From Lineolata rhizophorae (lineage: Eukaryota > Ascomycota > Dothideomycetes > Lineolatales > Lineolataceae), in contig MU001684.1 in NCBI GenBank assembly GCA_010093515.1, positions 851,411 to 915,410 on the forward strand: a stretch of 64,000 nt of DNA, written 5' to 3'. The translations under genes were made by a program, and so were the position numbers. Positions 10,693-23,048 of this stretch are shown one piece after another (the first letter of the stretch is position 1; each line of letters begins with the position of its first letter). Below the pieces are notes generated by a model that was not told the DNA's origin, did no database searches, and was given only the letters and a program-made list of their open reading frames with translations.

Positions 10693-12554
10693 GTCAGCCC
10701 TGGGCTCCTATTGAGACGGAATTCAGGCGAGGACGACGGGTCAGTACATTTCGTGTGATTGGTCGACTGATTCAGATAGTTCTCCGAAGCTAATGGATTG
10801 CGTCCGTCGGTGCAGAACGAGGCGGTAGTTGACGATAAGCGGAAACGTGAGGGTCGCCGGAGCTTCTTATAAAACAATCAGGATGCGGCCCGCAAGGGAG
10901 TGTGGAGCTTAGTAGGTTCCTCGGCGGTTAGACTCGGCCGGGTTGCAGCTTGGCGATCCGAGACGGTAGTGACGCCCAGCCCCGCGCTCCCCACTTCGCG
11001 ATGCACCCGACCCTGGACGACGATTTGCCGATTTCGGTCGCGGAATCTGCGCTCGGCATTAATTCCGTTAGTGCTCGTCGTCCTCGCCATCAAGAGAACC
11101 TCTGCTTTGAAAGAAGTTTAAGTGTCCCTCCAGCCCCCCTCCTTCAATTCAACCTTACGTGACGTGGATTTCCCCCCGGTCGACTGAACGTCTTTGTCCG
11201 GGCCTACTCCGCTTGGGCAGACGTCATGCGGGACAACCACCGTGCATTTTCGGCCTCCGTATCGTGGAACGCGAACCTGATGCTGACTTACCTTGATATA
11301 ACCGGCTTTCGTACGGCCACGCTGTCGCACCTAGCGACAGAGTCACTATCCCTGCTATGATGAACTGGGTCCTCTCGAGCATTGAGTTCGACCTTTGCGT
11401 GCTTGAACATGCAGTCCTTAGGGATGTGGGAGACTTGTCCCGGATGCCACAGGACCTTAAAGTTGAATGAAGAAGTAGCAGATGTTGGGGAACGCTCTGC
11501 AGCTACAGATCGCTAGATCTAATCGGCTCTGAATGGTGTTGGACGACTTGGCAGTGGCTTCCCTTTTTCACTCATTCTTTGCTTAATATCCCATATGATG
11601 TATTTGTACAAAGACGAAGGAAAAATAAGAAACCGAGAATTCGACCTTAGCCTCACCATGCTCCTCTACCTTGTTAATTAGTGCTGTAGCCTGCGCCAGG
11701 TGCTTGGCTTCTACAGGTACAAGGAGGTGTAAGTACGAGCTCATAATCTCCTTGACTAATAAATTCTCACTTTACAACTCTTTACACGAACATATAGAGT
11801 GAATACCAACATCTGCTACAACGTCTTCAAGTTGCAACTTCTCTCACCTATTCTCTGTAAACTGCTTTACTTCTATAACAGTTTTCCTCCCTACCCTCCA
11901 ATTCAAAAGCCTTTGGGCATTTTTAACAGCGTTCAGACCTAGCCAGTTCGCTAGCCGCTCCATTGTTATAAAACAGTTATTGCCGTAGGAAGGGCTACGC
12001 TTTATAGTAGATTCTTGTGTTCAATCTGCGCACAGATGTAAGCTCAAAGAGCGTTCCTCCTTCCCAACGACCACCACTTCCGCCACCTTCAACTCACTCA
12101 TCCCCCTTAATATGCGACTAATTCTAGCCGAGGAGCGGGCCACTCTAACCGTCCAGAACATCGAGGAATGTCCGCTAGCGGCCCCTCCACCGCGAGGATC
12201 ATGATTCTAACTCGCCGTGGCGTATGTAGCAGCGGGCAGAGACTGAGATGCGTCACTCTTCTCCTCTTGGACGGCTTCGCTAGCGTCTGGGCAGTGTGTT
12301 TGGCGCGTTCAACTCAGCACATTGACTGGACAGCAAGACCACTGGAACACTTTGCCCGACCTTCCTACGCGGGGACTAGACTTTGGTCCGACGTTCGTCG
12401 CACGTGCGCGGCGTCCAAAAATTCAGCGGAAACACTCGTATTCAAAAACTAATCTTCTCCAAGCGCGCACCCAAAACATCGCCAGCTAGTATACGCGTGC
12501 GCAATGCGAAACGAATAGTGACAGCAGTAAGAATAAGCGAGGACGCAGCCTTTG
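10693..12554. other. Large intergenic region, partly AT-rich
   Basis: About 1.9 kb without a supported gene. It should contain the promoter, and possibly a short first exon, of the ThDP enzyme at its left end. From about 11560 to 12060 the sequence is visibly richer in A/T and in TA steps than the flanks. Short open frames here (for example 12168-12452) show no recognisable motif and have no splice-joined partners. Confidence 0.5.
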
Positions 12555-15500
12555 CTAGCCAGAGCTGGCACCGGTGAACCGCACATCCTCGTTCTGCTCT
12601 AGCCGCTCAATCTCCATCCCAATCGCAAGCACCCAGTGATCTCGCTCGGCGCGGCTACGCGTCTTGAAAACGATGCTCCGACCGGGCACGCCCAAGCTAC
12701 TGACCAGCTTCAACTTGCCTCGCTTGCTCTCACCGCCGGAAGTGTCGCGGAAAATGCTGCGTCGCCGGCCGTGCCAGACTACGAAGCACGTCATGACGTC
12801 TTCGTCTGTACTTGTCCAGCCATCTTCGAGGTAGATGCGCGGAAGAGCGTGGTGGCCTGGCCGGTTGGAATCAAAGGTCCGATTCGTGTAAAGGAGGTCG
12901 TTCTCCGTGAGAAGGCCCGAGTACAGGTAACAATCTCGGAGGTCGAGCGTAGAGAAGCGATCGTTCTGAATGTTCGCTACCTCGCTTCCGGAACGCCGAC
13001 GCAGCTTGTCGTGGAAAAGGAGGAGCCGGCCGTGGCATAGAAGCACGCCGCAACGCGTAAAAGTACTGTGCCGCCGCGGCTTGTGGTAAAGCGTGCCTGA
13101 CATCTGAATAGTGTTAGTCCTAAATCGCACCCGGAGGAGAACGGAACTTACGCGGATTGCGCGGCAACATGAGATGCCGCACATGTTGTAGAGCTCGGGC
13201 GACGCGTACGTATTCGTCACCTCCCATTTACGCGCGAACTGGCCGACGTGAGCCTCGGTTTCTTCGTCGATGTTGAGCTCCTCCAAGTTCCTCTGCCGGA
13301 CGGATTTGAATAGCTGAATGTCGGACGACTTGCGAGAGGTCCAGTACTGGACCAACGCGCGGAGCCTCTTCATCCATTCCTTCCTCGTCATCTTGTCGAA
13401 CGCCTGGAGCCGGATGACGAGTCCGTTCTTTAGCACGATCTCAAATGTCCGCTCGTTGTCCGGCTGTTTCGTGGTGCCGTCTTCCCGATTCGTGTCCCGC
13501 ACGGACTCGTCAAAGTCGACGTCGGACCCGGAATCCACGTGTTCGTCGGCTGGCGTGGCCCCCTTTCGCATCTTGCGGACTTGGACCACATTGCGCAAAT
13601 CGACGTAGCCGTCGCTGTCGAGGATGAGACTGGCCTTCCGCTCGGCCTCGTCATATGCGTCCCGGTCGTGATGCTCCTGGTCCTCGGGGGCCACGGCACG
13701 ACCTGAACCACCGGACGACAGCCAAGTAACCTCGCCGCCTTCGACGGGATACGGGTTTACCGCATATATGATGGGTATCTTCTCCGCGATCTGCCGGGCA
13801 ACCGGAATCCGGGCGTTTTCGGACGCGGGCAACTTTGGTGGCGGCGGAGGCGTTGCTTTTGCCGGCTTGGAGTAGACTAGGTACTGATCGTGGGTCGAAA
13901 AGTACAGCCGTTTGTAGAAGAGCTTCCCTAGTCTCCGTTCGGTGCCTTTCTGGGACGTAAGACGAACAAGGAAGCCCTCAACCGGCACCGGCTCCTCGAT
14001 CCGTTCCTTCTTGTCATCCATGACAATTGTCGGATAGTGCTCCTTAGGCCTGAGCTCGAGCTCGTGAGACTTCATTAAGGCAATGGTGCCGTACATTTTC
14101 CTCTCGTTGGCGCCGTGGATCCACTCCAAGCGGTCATATCGTCTCCAAGCCAAACCAATGCGCTTTCCGCGGGTCCAAGCGTCCAATACTTCTTCGTCCC
14201 ATTCGGGCGACTTCCTGAGGACGTCCACGCAACGCCCGACGATGTTCTTCGCGATCCGCTGCTCCTCCTGCATGGCTCTGAGAATTGCCTCGTCATCGCC
14301 CTCCGCCGCTCGATCAAGGTCCTGCGATGTCTCGAGCTGCTCGAACGGGTCCTGGAGGCGGATTCGGACGTTCAGGTCCGGCACGTAGATGTGCAACTCG
14401 GCGGCTCGGTGCCAACCGAGACTGTTGCGCAGAAATGTGTACCATTCGACCGAGTTGACCGCCGTACGCGGTTGCATGATGTATATCCGGGTGCCTTTCT
14501 TGTAAGGGTGGCAGATTACGAAAGTCTTGTCGAGGGAGGAGTACAAGTTCACCTTGGTAGATTTCCTATTAAGCGCGATTGTATGCTTGGAGCGCCTCTT
14601 CTTGTGCGTTTCCTCGATTTCGGGAATGACCTGCCATGAATTTAGCCGGCGGACTTTTCATGCTTCGGAAGGACGAGGCACGCACCCTAGACGTGTACAT
14701 TTGGACCACAAATTCGGCGTTCTCGTCGGCGCTCTCCCTGCAGACCACTAAATACTCTCGCCATTTCTCGATCGTCCGGGTCTCCGTTTTCTGGCTGTCG
14801 TTCTCGTCGTAGTCGTCCGTTAGCTGCTGCTGGGTCTGCTCGACGCGCACCAGCATCTTCTCCGTCTTGACAATCTGCCCATCGCGCGCTTTGTTGCGCC
14901 GCCACGTCCGCGATGCTCGCCGAAGATTGGTCTGCTTCATCCTCATCTTGGCATGCTCCGCGCCGTCTCTGCGATCGACGGGAATGTTGAAATGCACGGC
15001 GCCATCGCCCACTTTGCGCTTCAGCGCATGGAGGCCGGATGCGCCAGGCATTTCCCGCCGAGGCTCATCTTCGGCGCCGTCCAGGCCTACATACCTTTCC
15101 GGTGCCGCTTCCGCAAGCTGGGAGCGCTGAGGAGCATCGCCCGATGCGCCCTGTCCCTCATCGTCCGCACGGGAAGTTTGCTTCCGCAGCAACGATGCCG
15201 TGGAGTCGGTGGCGCCAAGGGCCTGCGATGAGCCCATAACTTGCCGGCCGCCAGCGTTGCTCTCTGTAAACGACGCCGTTGGCGTTTCCGCGGACGGTGC
15301 GCTTCCATTAGCCTGTTGGGTTTCAGGCGCCAAGTCTTCGCGGCCAGCAGGGTGTTTTGTGGCCGCAGGCGGTCCCGGCGCGTCCTGTTTGGGCGACCCT
15401 TCGGAAGCGGTGTAAAAAGACCGGCTGGAGGGCCCACGGGACGAGTGGCCCTGCAGCGGCCGCTTGGCCTGAGAGCGCGACGCTGCTGCTGGTTCTCCCT

Positions 15501-16141
15501 GCTCTGGTTCAGATTCCCAGCCCTCTATCGGACGAGAACCTTCGACGACTCCGTCCACGTCAGGCGGTGCGTGTCTCTGGGCCCTGTTCTCCGATTCTCC
15601 GACCTCTTCCGTCGGCTGCGACGCACGGGGGACGGCCATTGCCGGCGGGTTGTCCAGCACCGCCTGCGCGCCTCCCTCCCCACGACTTGCTGCATCTCCG
15701 CCCGCAGTTCCATTCCCTTCCTCCTCCTCTTCTTCTTCTTCCACTTCTTCGAGCAGGTCATCCGGCTGGGGGAAGCTATGGCTGAAGGCGGCGGAGACGC
15801 TGGGGCCCTCGAGGCCCGTGATGCGGCGGCGCCGCGAGACGTTCGGATTGGCAGAGAAGGTGGCGGCGCGCGACGAGTAGTTGATGTGCAGGTGGTGCTT
15901 GTACCAGTCGCGGCGGTGACTGCGTAACCACCCCTCGGGGATGGGGCCGATGAAGCATCGGCGAGACGTCATGTACAGGTGCTCTGGCGTGGCCTGTTCC
16001 TACGGACAGTCAGCAGGACGAACGCATGCGAGCGACAGGGCGTGTGGCGGAGCTCACAAGACGTTGGGCCGTGTACGTGTCGGGGCCCAGGGCGGGATTT
16101 GAGGGCGTCTGACGCGACTGAGAACAACCTTGGGTCGTCAT
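12555..16141 (-). CDS. spo71: Spo71/Mug56-like PH-domain protein
   Basis: About 1141 aa in four exons: 16141-16058, 15999-14686, 14630-13152 and 13103-12555, all joining in phase 0. Near the N-terminus is the conserved segment FIGPIPEGWLRSHRRDWYKH, followed by an acidic and low-complexity linker, then PH-like regions in exons 3 and 4 (for example EPVPVEGFLVRLTSQKG, and a final helix DHWVLAIGMEIERLEQ). In yeasts Spo71 binds phosphoinositides and helps shape the prospore membrane; Mug56 is the fission-yeast meiotic relative. The role in a filamentous fungus is inferred. The start ATG gives a short exon 1 encoding MTTQGCSQSRQTPSNP. The 48-base third intron (ACTAAC branch) is a multiple of three without a stop, so its retention would add 16 residues. 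Confidence 0.8.
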
Positions 16142-16948
16142 CGCGAGACCGCGAGGTCGATAGTGGCGGAAACCCCGAAGCTCTGCCCGCGTTTTTGCAA
16201 GGGCTCGATTAGCTATTACGGCGGATGCAATAACGCGCCATGCTGAGTGTTATTATGTACAGTGGACAGGAAAACTCCAAGCTCGACGAAGGGCGCGGCT
16301 CGGGAGAGGCTTAAGAGTGTTTGGCGGCGGGTTGCTGGAGTTGCACTGGCAGGCAGGCGCTGCACCGCCCGACTTCGGTTGGGGCCCGAGCAACCCCGGT
16401 CACGCAATTTCCTGGCCCGCGCGAGGCCTGGGCCCGGCTTTGGCGGCCGCTCTCGCGAAGCGCGCTCGACGGGGCAACACGGCAGGATGTCGAGGCGCTT
16501 TTGCAAAGTCGTCCTCCGCACGGCGGACATCGTCGTGCGGACCGGCCCAGCGCGCGCTCAATTCCGCTCGTCCTGCGACGCGTCGTCCGGGCGGCCGTCG
16601 CACCGCCACGGCGCTCGGCTCATGATGTCACGGACCGGGGCCCCCGCAAGCGATCTCCGCAGGCAGGCGAGATCACAGCCGCACCGGCCACCTTCCCCGG
16701 GGCCGGCGTGCTCCACTCGAAGGCCTCTCGCGTACAGCGTGCGCCAGGTGTATCCATGCCCAGTTGTGTGCTGCTACCAACTCCGAGTACAAGTACAATC
16801 CTCACAACTTTCCGTAGCAATGTGGTGCCCCAATCCCAACCCAATCAGTGTGCCTCGTGACAATAAGACCCTCCAATTCATCATGTTCGGTGCAGCGGCG
16901 CAACCCCTGAATGTATCCCGCTTCCAAGCTCACCCCCACGCGTACCGC
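16142..16948. other. Intergenic: 3' flank of yvc1 and promoter of spo71
   Basis: About 0.8 kb of GC-rich sequence between two minus-strand genes. Several long open frames cross it on both strands but lack coding character and overlap one another. No element recognised. Confidence 0.5.
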
Positions 16949-18985
16949 TCACCCATTCGTGGTCGGCTTCGACTCCTTCAGGCTCTCCATCAAGTTTCGC
17001 AGGTCTTTGACCTCTTCCCTGAGCGCCCGAAGCTCCATAGTCGTCGCGTCCACCTCCACGTTGGGCCGAGTGTCTTCCACCTTCTTGGTCCAGCCCTCGG
17101 ACTCAAAGTCGCACTCCCCCAGCAGCTGCTCCCACTCTTCGATCGTGTCGTCGTCGGCCTCGCGACGTCGTCGGTTGCGCTGCACCATGTGCGCTTCGCG
17201 CGTCTCCAGAAACGAGGTGAAGAGCAGCAGCGGCGAGTAGATGACGCCCATGACGTAGTCGTTGAGCCGTGCGTACTGCGCGTCGGGCATCCACCATTCG
17301 AACGGGATGACCAGGAAGAGGAGCTCAATGAGGTTGAACGCTGGAGCACCAGTCAGTATTGCCTTCCCCAGGGCCCCGGCTCTGGTACTCACGTGGGATG
17401 AACACGTTCTCGTCTGGAGCGCGGACAAATTGCATCGTCTTCTGCGCAAACAGCGCCATGTACTCGTCGTCCGCGTTGCCCGTGATGTCTTCGTAAGCGC
17501 TGTTGTACAGCGCGATGAGGACGTTCAAGAGGATGACCATGACCACGAAGGTGAAGATGTAGTACAGAATCAGCCCGAACGGGTGAGCGAACACCTCGAA
17601 CCCATCAAAGTCCGGCGACTGCATGATGGCGTTGGCCATGGCTTGCAGAATGAAGATTGTCGCGTCCGCGTTGCTATCGACCTGGTCCATGCCGATAAAG
17701 GCCTGCAAAAACCCGATAATGACCACGATGAGCAACGAAAAGAAAATGATCGACTCCTTCATCATCACCTTGAGAACCACGAGCATGGCGCCAAAGAAGC
17801 GGAAGGTGTCGAGGTAGAGCATGAGCCGCATCCAAATAAAGGGGGCCGAGAAAGCCAAAAAGTTGTAGCTCAAGCGGTTCAGTTTCGGTCGCTGCCCGTC
17901 GGGGTCATCGACGATGGGGTGCCCGAGCGCCACCATGCGCACGACGAAGGAGACGACCAGCAGCGCGTACAGCGTACTATTAAACATGTTCCAAAAGCTG
18001 ATATAGTAGCGGCCCACTTTCCAGAACTTGGTAGCCTCATCGCAGATGAATCCCGCAGTGAAGATGTAGAGGAGAGCCTCCACGAAATCGATGTCTCCAT
18101 CCGGGTTGATGGTGTTGATGGCTCCGGTGTAAAGGGCTAGAAAGATCAAAGAAAACCCAATCTGCACAGAGTTTTGGTAGACTGGCACTCGCATGCGGTC
18201 CGGGTCAAAGTGCACCCAGTAGTTCGTGTTCGTTTTCTCCTTGTAGTTGACGAATCGAGAAGGGTCTTCATCGTCTTGCACGAGCCACCCGCGCCATAGG
18301 TACTTTATGCATCGTTGGTAACCGGAAGAGCCGATGACACGAACGGCATGAAGGTCGACGGCCGTCTCAAGCGCATTTGTCGGAAGAGTGTCCTCGCCAT
18401 CTACCAGGATCGAGTATCGTTTGAGCAGGACGTGCTCCATCAAGTATTCCTCGTCGTCTTCTTCTTCGATGCTGCAGGCAAGCAATTAGATAGGTTGTAA
18501 TGGCAATTTGAAGACCTTCGCGCGGACAACACACATAAGCTTGGCAATGACCTCGCAAGCCACGGCCCGCACCTTGTGAAGGTCCGCATCCCACAACTCG
18601 AGCGTGGCCTGGTGCTTGAACCACTTGCTCGCCACCAGCAAACAGTAGACGACGCAAGCCTTGTTTTGATCTCCGCCCGCAGACTTGGCCGTCTTTACCA
18701 CACCCGGGGTGATGATGGGGCTGTGGGGCTTGGTGATGTTGCTCTCATCCAGCTCGCACGGAATGACGGCTTCTAGCTGGTGCTTCAAACGTAGAGCGAC
18801 CTTGGTCACTTCTTTAGCGGGAATCGGCGATGGAATGACATCGTCACGGCGGGTCGGTAGCACTGGGTGTGTGAGCTCGGGGCATGCAAAATGGGGCAAT
18901 TGGGGAACGAACAGCTTTGCAACTCATCGTGGATGTGATGGCGAGGGTTGGGGGCGTTGGAGAAGATGTTTCTCCAGCTAGCCAT
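16949..18985 (-). CDS. yvc1: Vacuolar TRP-type calcium channel Yvc1, N-terminus frame-disrupted
   Basis: Fungal TRPY channel that releases calcium from the vacuole. Exons: 18985-18535, 18471-17393 and 17340-16949. Exon 1 carries the conserved cytosolic N-terminus (CPELTHPVLPTRRDDVIPSP, then KACVVYCLLVASKWF). Exon 2 holds several hydrophobic spans, including the last pair around AFIGMDQVDSNAD and IFTFVVMVILLNVLIALYNS (pore region and final helix). The C-terminus has an acidic stretch (DDDTIEEWEQ) and a coiled coil, as in Yvc1. The ATG at 18985 (MASWRNIFSNAPNP) is one base out of frame with the conserved HFACPELTHP segment, and no GT-AG intron fits between them. One additional C in the C-run at about 18892-18895 would restore the frame. 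Otherwise the protein is about 640 aa and complete. Confidence 0.88.
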
Positions 18986-19787
18986 GGTGCGGAACCTCAT
19001 GACGAAGCAACGGGTCGGATTGCAAGCTCCGACGGCTTCTTCAGCTCTTCGTCACCGCAGACGTGGAGCGATTGCAGCAGCAGCGGAGGGTACCGAGGCG
19101 GAGGAGGAGGCGGGAAAGAAGTTGGCAGCGCACCGGGCGGAGACGCGGCTGGCGGGCAGGAGCTTCTTTGCTCGCCGGTTTCCGCGCGACGGAGCTATGA
19201 CGATCGCGTGCAGCCACCGAGCCAAGCTTTGGCGCCAAGGCGCCCCCGAACGCAGCCCATTGAGCGATCAGCGATCCCGCACATGCGCGTCGTTCTACTC
19301 CGTACTTCCAGACTGCATACAACCACGGCGAATCCCCATCCTTAAACCCAATAGGGCCTCTGCAATGTCGCCGAGAAGCTACACCAAACCTACAGTCGGC
19401 TTGCCTTGTTGGCAAAGTCGTACGGCGAGCCGCATTTCTAGGGCCGGATTACGTTGAGACACATTGAATGCACCACTTGGGGCGCCACTTCTACCCAGAT
19501 TCAACCAGCATGCATCACGCCTCGGGATGCAGTAACGATTTGATATCCACCCTGTGGGGCGATTCTTGCTTGACTATGATTTGTCCCAATGTGGAAAGTC
19601 CCTTGACTTGTTCTTGCGGTAACAAGGGATTGATCCCAACGCCAAAGCGTAGCATACATATTTCAAAGCAAAGCCTTCGGTCCTCTGGCCGACCGTACTC
19701 TTTGCCTGGGCGAACTGCTTCGTAGCCATAGATGGAGCCTTGACCGAGGCAAGCAACAAACACGATCTCATACGGCAGTCGCAAGCG
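18986..19787. other. Intergenic: yvc1 promoter and 3' flank of P450
   Basis: About 0.8 kb between two minus-strand genes. GC-rich in the half next to yvc1, more mixed toward the P450. No gene or RNA recognised. Confidence 0.5.
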
Positions 19788-21647
19788 TCACACGGCTCCC
19801 GACTGCCTCTCCGTCACGCGTACCCATAGGTCTGTCTGGTAAAACAATCCCATGTGGTTCGTGCTTGTCCAAGGCTTCTCTGGGCTAGATAATGAAAAGT
19901 CGAAATTCCGCATGAGCTAGAAAGGCGACAGCAATGTCAGAAGAGCAACGTTATCGAAATTAGGGATCGGCCAGGACGTCCTCACCTCAAACACTATCTT
20001 TTGTACTTCCATCACTCCGATCGTCTTCCCGAGGCACTGATACTTCCCGTAGCCAAACACTAGATCCACGGTTCGGTTCATGCTCTCCACCGTCCCATTT
20101 TCAGCAGCCTCGAGCCATCTCTCCGGTCGGAACACTTCGACGTCGTCCCCGAAGACCCTCTTATCCTGGAGGAAGCCAATCGTGCAGAGCCCAACATTCA
20201 CCCCCCCGGGTAGGAAAACTTTCTTGCCATCGAGGTCGACCGTGTCTCCTCCAGGTGGGACAACTTTGGGGAGCAAATCTGTTAGTGGCGGTGTATGTCG
20301 CAGACTTTCTTTAATCACTGCTTGTAGGTATTTTAGTGCACGCATTTCTGACTCCCGTATGATGCTGGGTGGTGGAGCGACTTTGCCTGCCGTAACTGCA
20401 TTGTCAATCTCTTTTTGCAGAGCGTAATAGACGGTTGGATGTGTCATGAGCAAAAGAAACGTCGCACGAGTGAGTGCTGCGGTTGTATCTGCGCCGGCGA
20501 TTATTTGGAGAAACGCTTCTGTGAGCATCTCATCTTTGGAAAGTCCGTGCCGTTTGAACGATGAAAGCATGTCTCGTGGCCCCGACTCAAGATTTTCATA
20601 CCGAGAGTCGATGAGTTTTCTAGCCGCACTATTTTGTAAAAGAGGCACCGTTCGTGTCAGGATAGGTCGCGTAACATCGGAGGGAAGAAGCTCACCACAT
20701 CATTTTGCCATACCCTCTCTCATCTTTCTCTGAAGGTAGAAGCAACCGTCCTACCCACGGAATGAGAAGGACCCTGGAAATCCCAAGAGCAACTGCTTTG
20801 CACATCATTCGTTGACCTTGTTCGCTGGACTCAATGTAGCCATCGACGTCCTCGTCGGCAGTAACGTCTCCGAAAGCCTTGCCGAAGCCTATTTCACTGA
20901 TTACGTCTTACGCCATCGAGCATAGGTCAGTCGAAGCTTCGGAAGGGCATAAATTCAAAGACTTTGTCAGGGCCTACCCATTGTGAGAAACTGAATCTTC
21001 CTGGCCAAGTCCATTGGATTATATCTTCCAGCATGGGAGAGGTATTTCTTGCGAATCAGCTGCAGGAATCCCTGGATGTGAGCATCGATCGAGCCTTCAA
21101 GGGCTTCATTTTCCTTTCCGGAATACTTGGCAGGTAGAGATTAGCCGCACGTTGCCCAACATGATCACCCTAGAACTTACGCCTGGGGCAAGTTGCTGCC
21201 TTCTCTTCGCATGCTTAACTTCATCAACCTGGCTGAAGACGTGGTCCTTTCCTGGTTCGACTCGAGTCGCTTGGTGAAACCACTTGGCTCTTGTATAAGG
21301 CGACCTAGCGGCGCTCATACGCTTGATAAGATCTATGTCCTTTGTGACGAGGTCGTTTGGTCCGACTCGTGCGATTGCCCCTGTTCACCCCAACAGAGTC
21401 AGATCCAGTTGCTTAAATGGCGGGTCGAGACAAGCTTACCATACTGCTCGCACAACCTCGCATATCGAATATGGGATTCCGTGCCCCAGATGATCCCAGT
21501 GTGGTATAGGTTCGACCATCCGGTGCTAAATGGGCCTTTGAAATCTTTCAAGCGGTTGTTGTCGCGAATTTTCTTTGCAACGAAGAGAGCCGTTACGGCA
21601 GCAAGCAGAGGCCAGCGCGTTTCCAGGAGAAGAGCAGCAATACCCAT
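19788..21647 (-). CDS. Cytochrome P450 monooxygenase
   Basis: About 512 aa, microsomal: an N-terminal hydrophobic anchor (LLLETRWPLLAAVTALFVA) is followed by a basic stretch. Exons: 21647-21440, 21380-21181, 21125-20978, 20906-20696, 20628-19986 and 19916-19788. The class hallmarks are present: I-helix AGADTT (about 300-305), ExxR in KESLR (363-366), FRPERW, and heme loop FGYGKYQCLG with Cys about 454. Exon 4 begins with DVISEIGFGKAFG, a pattern common in fungal class II P450s of the pisatin-demethylase / benzoate-hydroxylase type, as is the C-terminal end (GLFYQTDLWVRVTER). Substrate unknown. No backbone synthase lies nearby, so a secondary-metabolite role is not supported; detoxification is equally possible. 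Confidence 0.9.
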
Positions 21648-22427
21648 CCTGCCAAGCCAATGCCTTCAACGCAGCAGTAGTACTTTTCTTGTTAAGTCGT
21701 AGAGCGGAAATTGTCGGTTCAGATCCTAACTTGACGTGACATGTAGTTTTGTGAGGAGCTGGCCTTGAGGTTTGCCTTGCCTAGGGTCCAGAAGTAAAGA
21801 AGTAAAATAGCTGCAACGGATTGGTCATCCTGAATACTGAGGGGCAGCATTTATTAAAAAGGCCGGCTCTGGACAGTATCCCGGTGTTGCAGAGCATGCT
21901 TGCAACTACTGGCGGAACCGAAGCCCAATTTGGGGGCCAACTCGAGCGTTACCATGGTGAGGCAAATGGCGCGCACTTAAATCCGACTCTGATCGCCCAG
22001 TATTGCTCAGTGGAGGAGATGTCCTAGAACGAGGGCTCTGTTGCTGCAACGCAGCTGCATGACAGGGGAATTCAATGGGCACCAATTGGCCCCCGCCTCA
22101 GCAACGGAGTTATCATACAGTACTAAGTCAAAAGTCTCCGCGACAAATCGATTTAAAACCAAACCTCACAACCGCAATGATTTTAGAATGGCAGCTGTAA
22201 AAACTCAGACCGGCAAAGGATTTATTCCCGAAGTTAATAGCTTTTCCCGCGTTGGGGTCTCTTGGGAGTGGTCACTGCATCGAGCTGCAGGACATATCAC
22301 TGGAAAGTGAGGCAAGAAATTCAAACTGCGCTGCCGTGAAAGCTTACACGTCAAAAAGCATTCAGTAAACGAGAAATCGTCTGAGACCAGTATCCATTGC
22401 GGGGATGTTGTTCCCGGGCGATCGAAA
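21648..22427. other. Intergenic: P450 promoter and 3' flank of GNAT gene
   Basis: About 0.8 kb with mixed composition. No coding or RNA signal seen. Confidence 0.5.
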
Positions 22428-23048
22428 TCACCCCGCCAGAGCCTTCAGGCGCTCCCCGTCGACTCTGAGCCCCACCCATTCGCTCTTCTGCACGGCGCCC
22501 AGGCTCTCGTAGAACTTCAACGCCGACTCGTTCCACTTTAAACAGGCCCACTCAAGCCGTGCGCCGTCCATCCTCCTCACCTCGCGCGCCAGCTCCTTGA
22601 TCAGCATCGTCGCGTAGCCGCGTCGCCGGAACGGGGGCCGCACGAAGAGATCCTCGAGATAGATTCCCGGCGCCGCAGTCCAGGTGCTGTAGTTGTAAAA
22701 GTACAGAGCCATTCCCGCGACGCCGCCTTCCGGAGCCACAATTAGAAGCGCCTTCGCAAATCCGCTCGTTGCTGTCCCATCGGACGTGGACGAGGCAGAA
22801 TGCGGAGCAAATGACAGCGTCTTGAGGAGTTTCTCTTCTGTTGCCTGGACCGACGAAGTCGCATTCTCGTACAAGGCTAGTTCATGGATCAATGCGAGGA
22901 TGGTAGGCACATCTGTATAGCAAGCTGGTGGTTAGACGACTTCTTGGCAGTGAATCGAACCGATCAAATTGGAGACTTTGCCTGGCAACTTTTCGCCCCA
23001 AGGTTCCTTACCGTCTTGTGTCGCATGTCGCAGCACCGGGCCTTCCAT
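22428..23048 (-). CDS. GNAT-family N-acetyltransferase (diamine/SAT-like)
   Basis: Two exons (23048-23012 and 22912-22428) join in phase 1 to give 173 aa beginning MEGPVLRHATQDDVP, the usual first strand of GNAT proteins. Acetyl-CoA is bound by motif A, here VRPPFRRRGYATMLIKEL with the RRRGYA signature. It continues with MDGARLEWACLKWNESALKF and YESLGA, typical of spermidine/spermine or thialysine acetyltransferases (EWxCLxWNxxAxxFYxxxGA). Probably cytosolic. The substrate is inferred to be a small amine; no residue read here settles it. It lies 780 bases upstream of the P450 on the same strand, but a shared pathway is not shown. Confidence 0.85.

Noticed and set aside
12168-12577. Short open frames upstream of the spo71 3' end
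   Set aside because: No motif, no spliced partners, and the region has no other coding signal.
22951-22980. Minus-strand GGTTCGATTCAC resembling a tRNA T-arm
   Set aside because: No matching acceptor, D or anticodon arms at the right distances; it lies in the intron of the GNAT gene.
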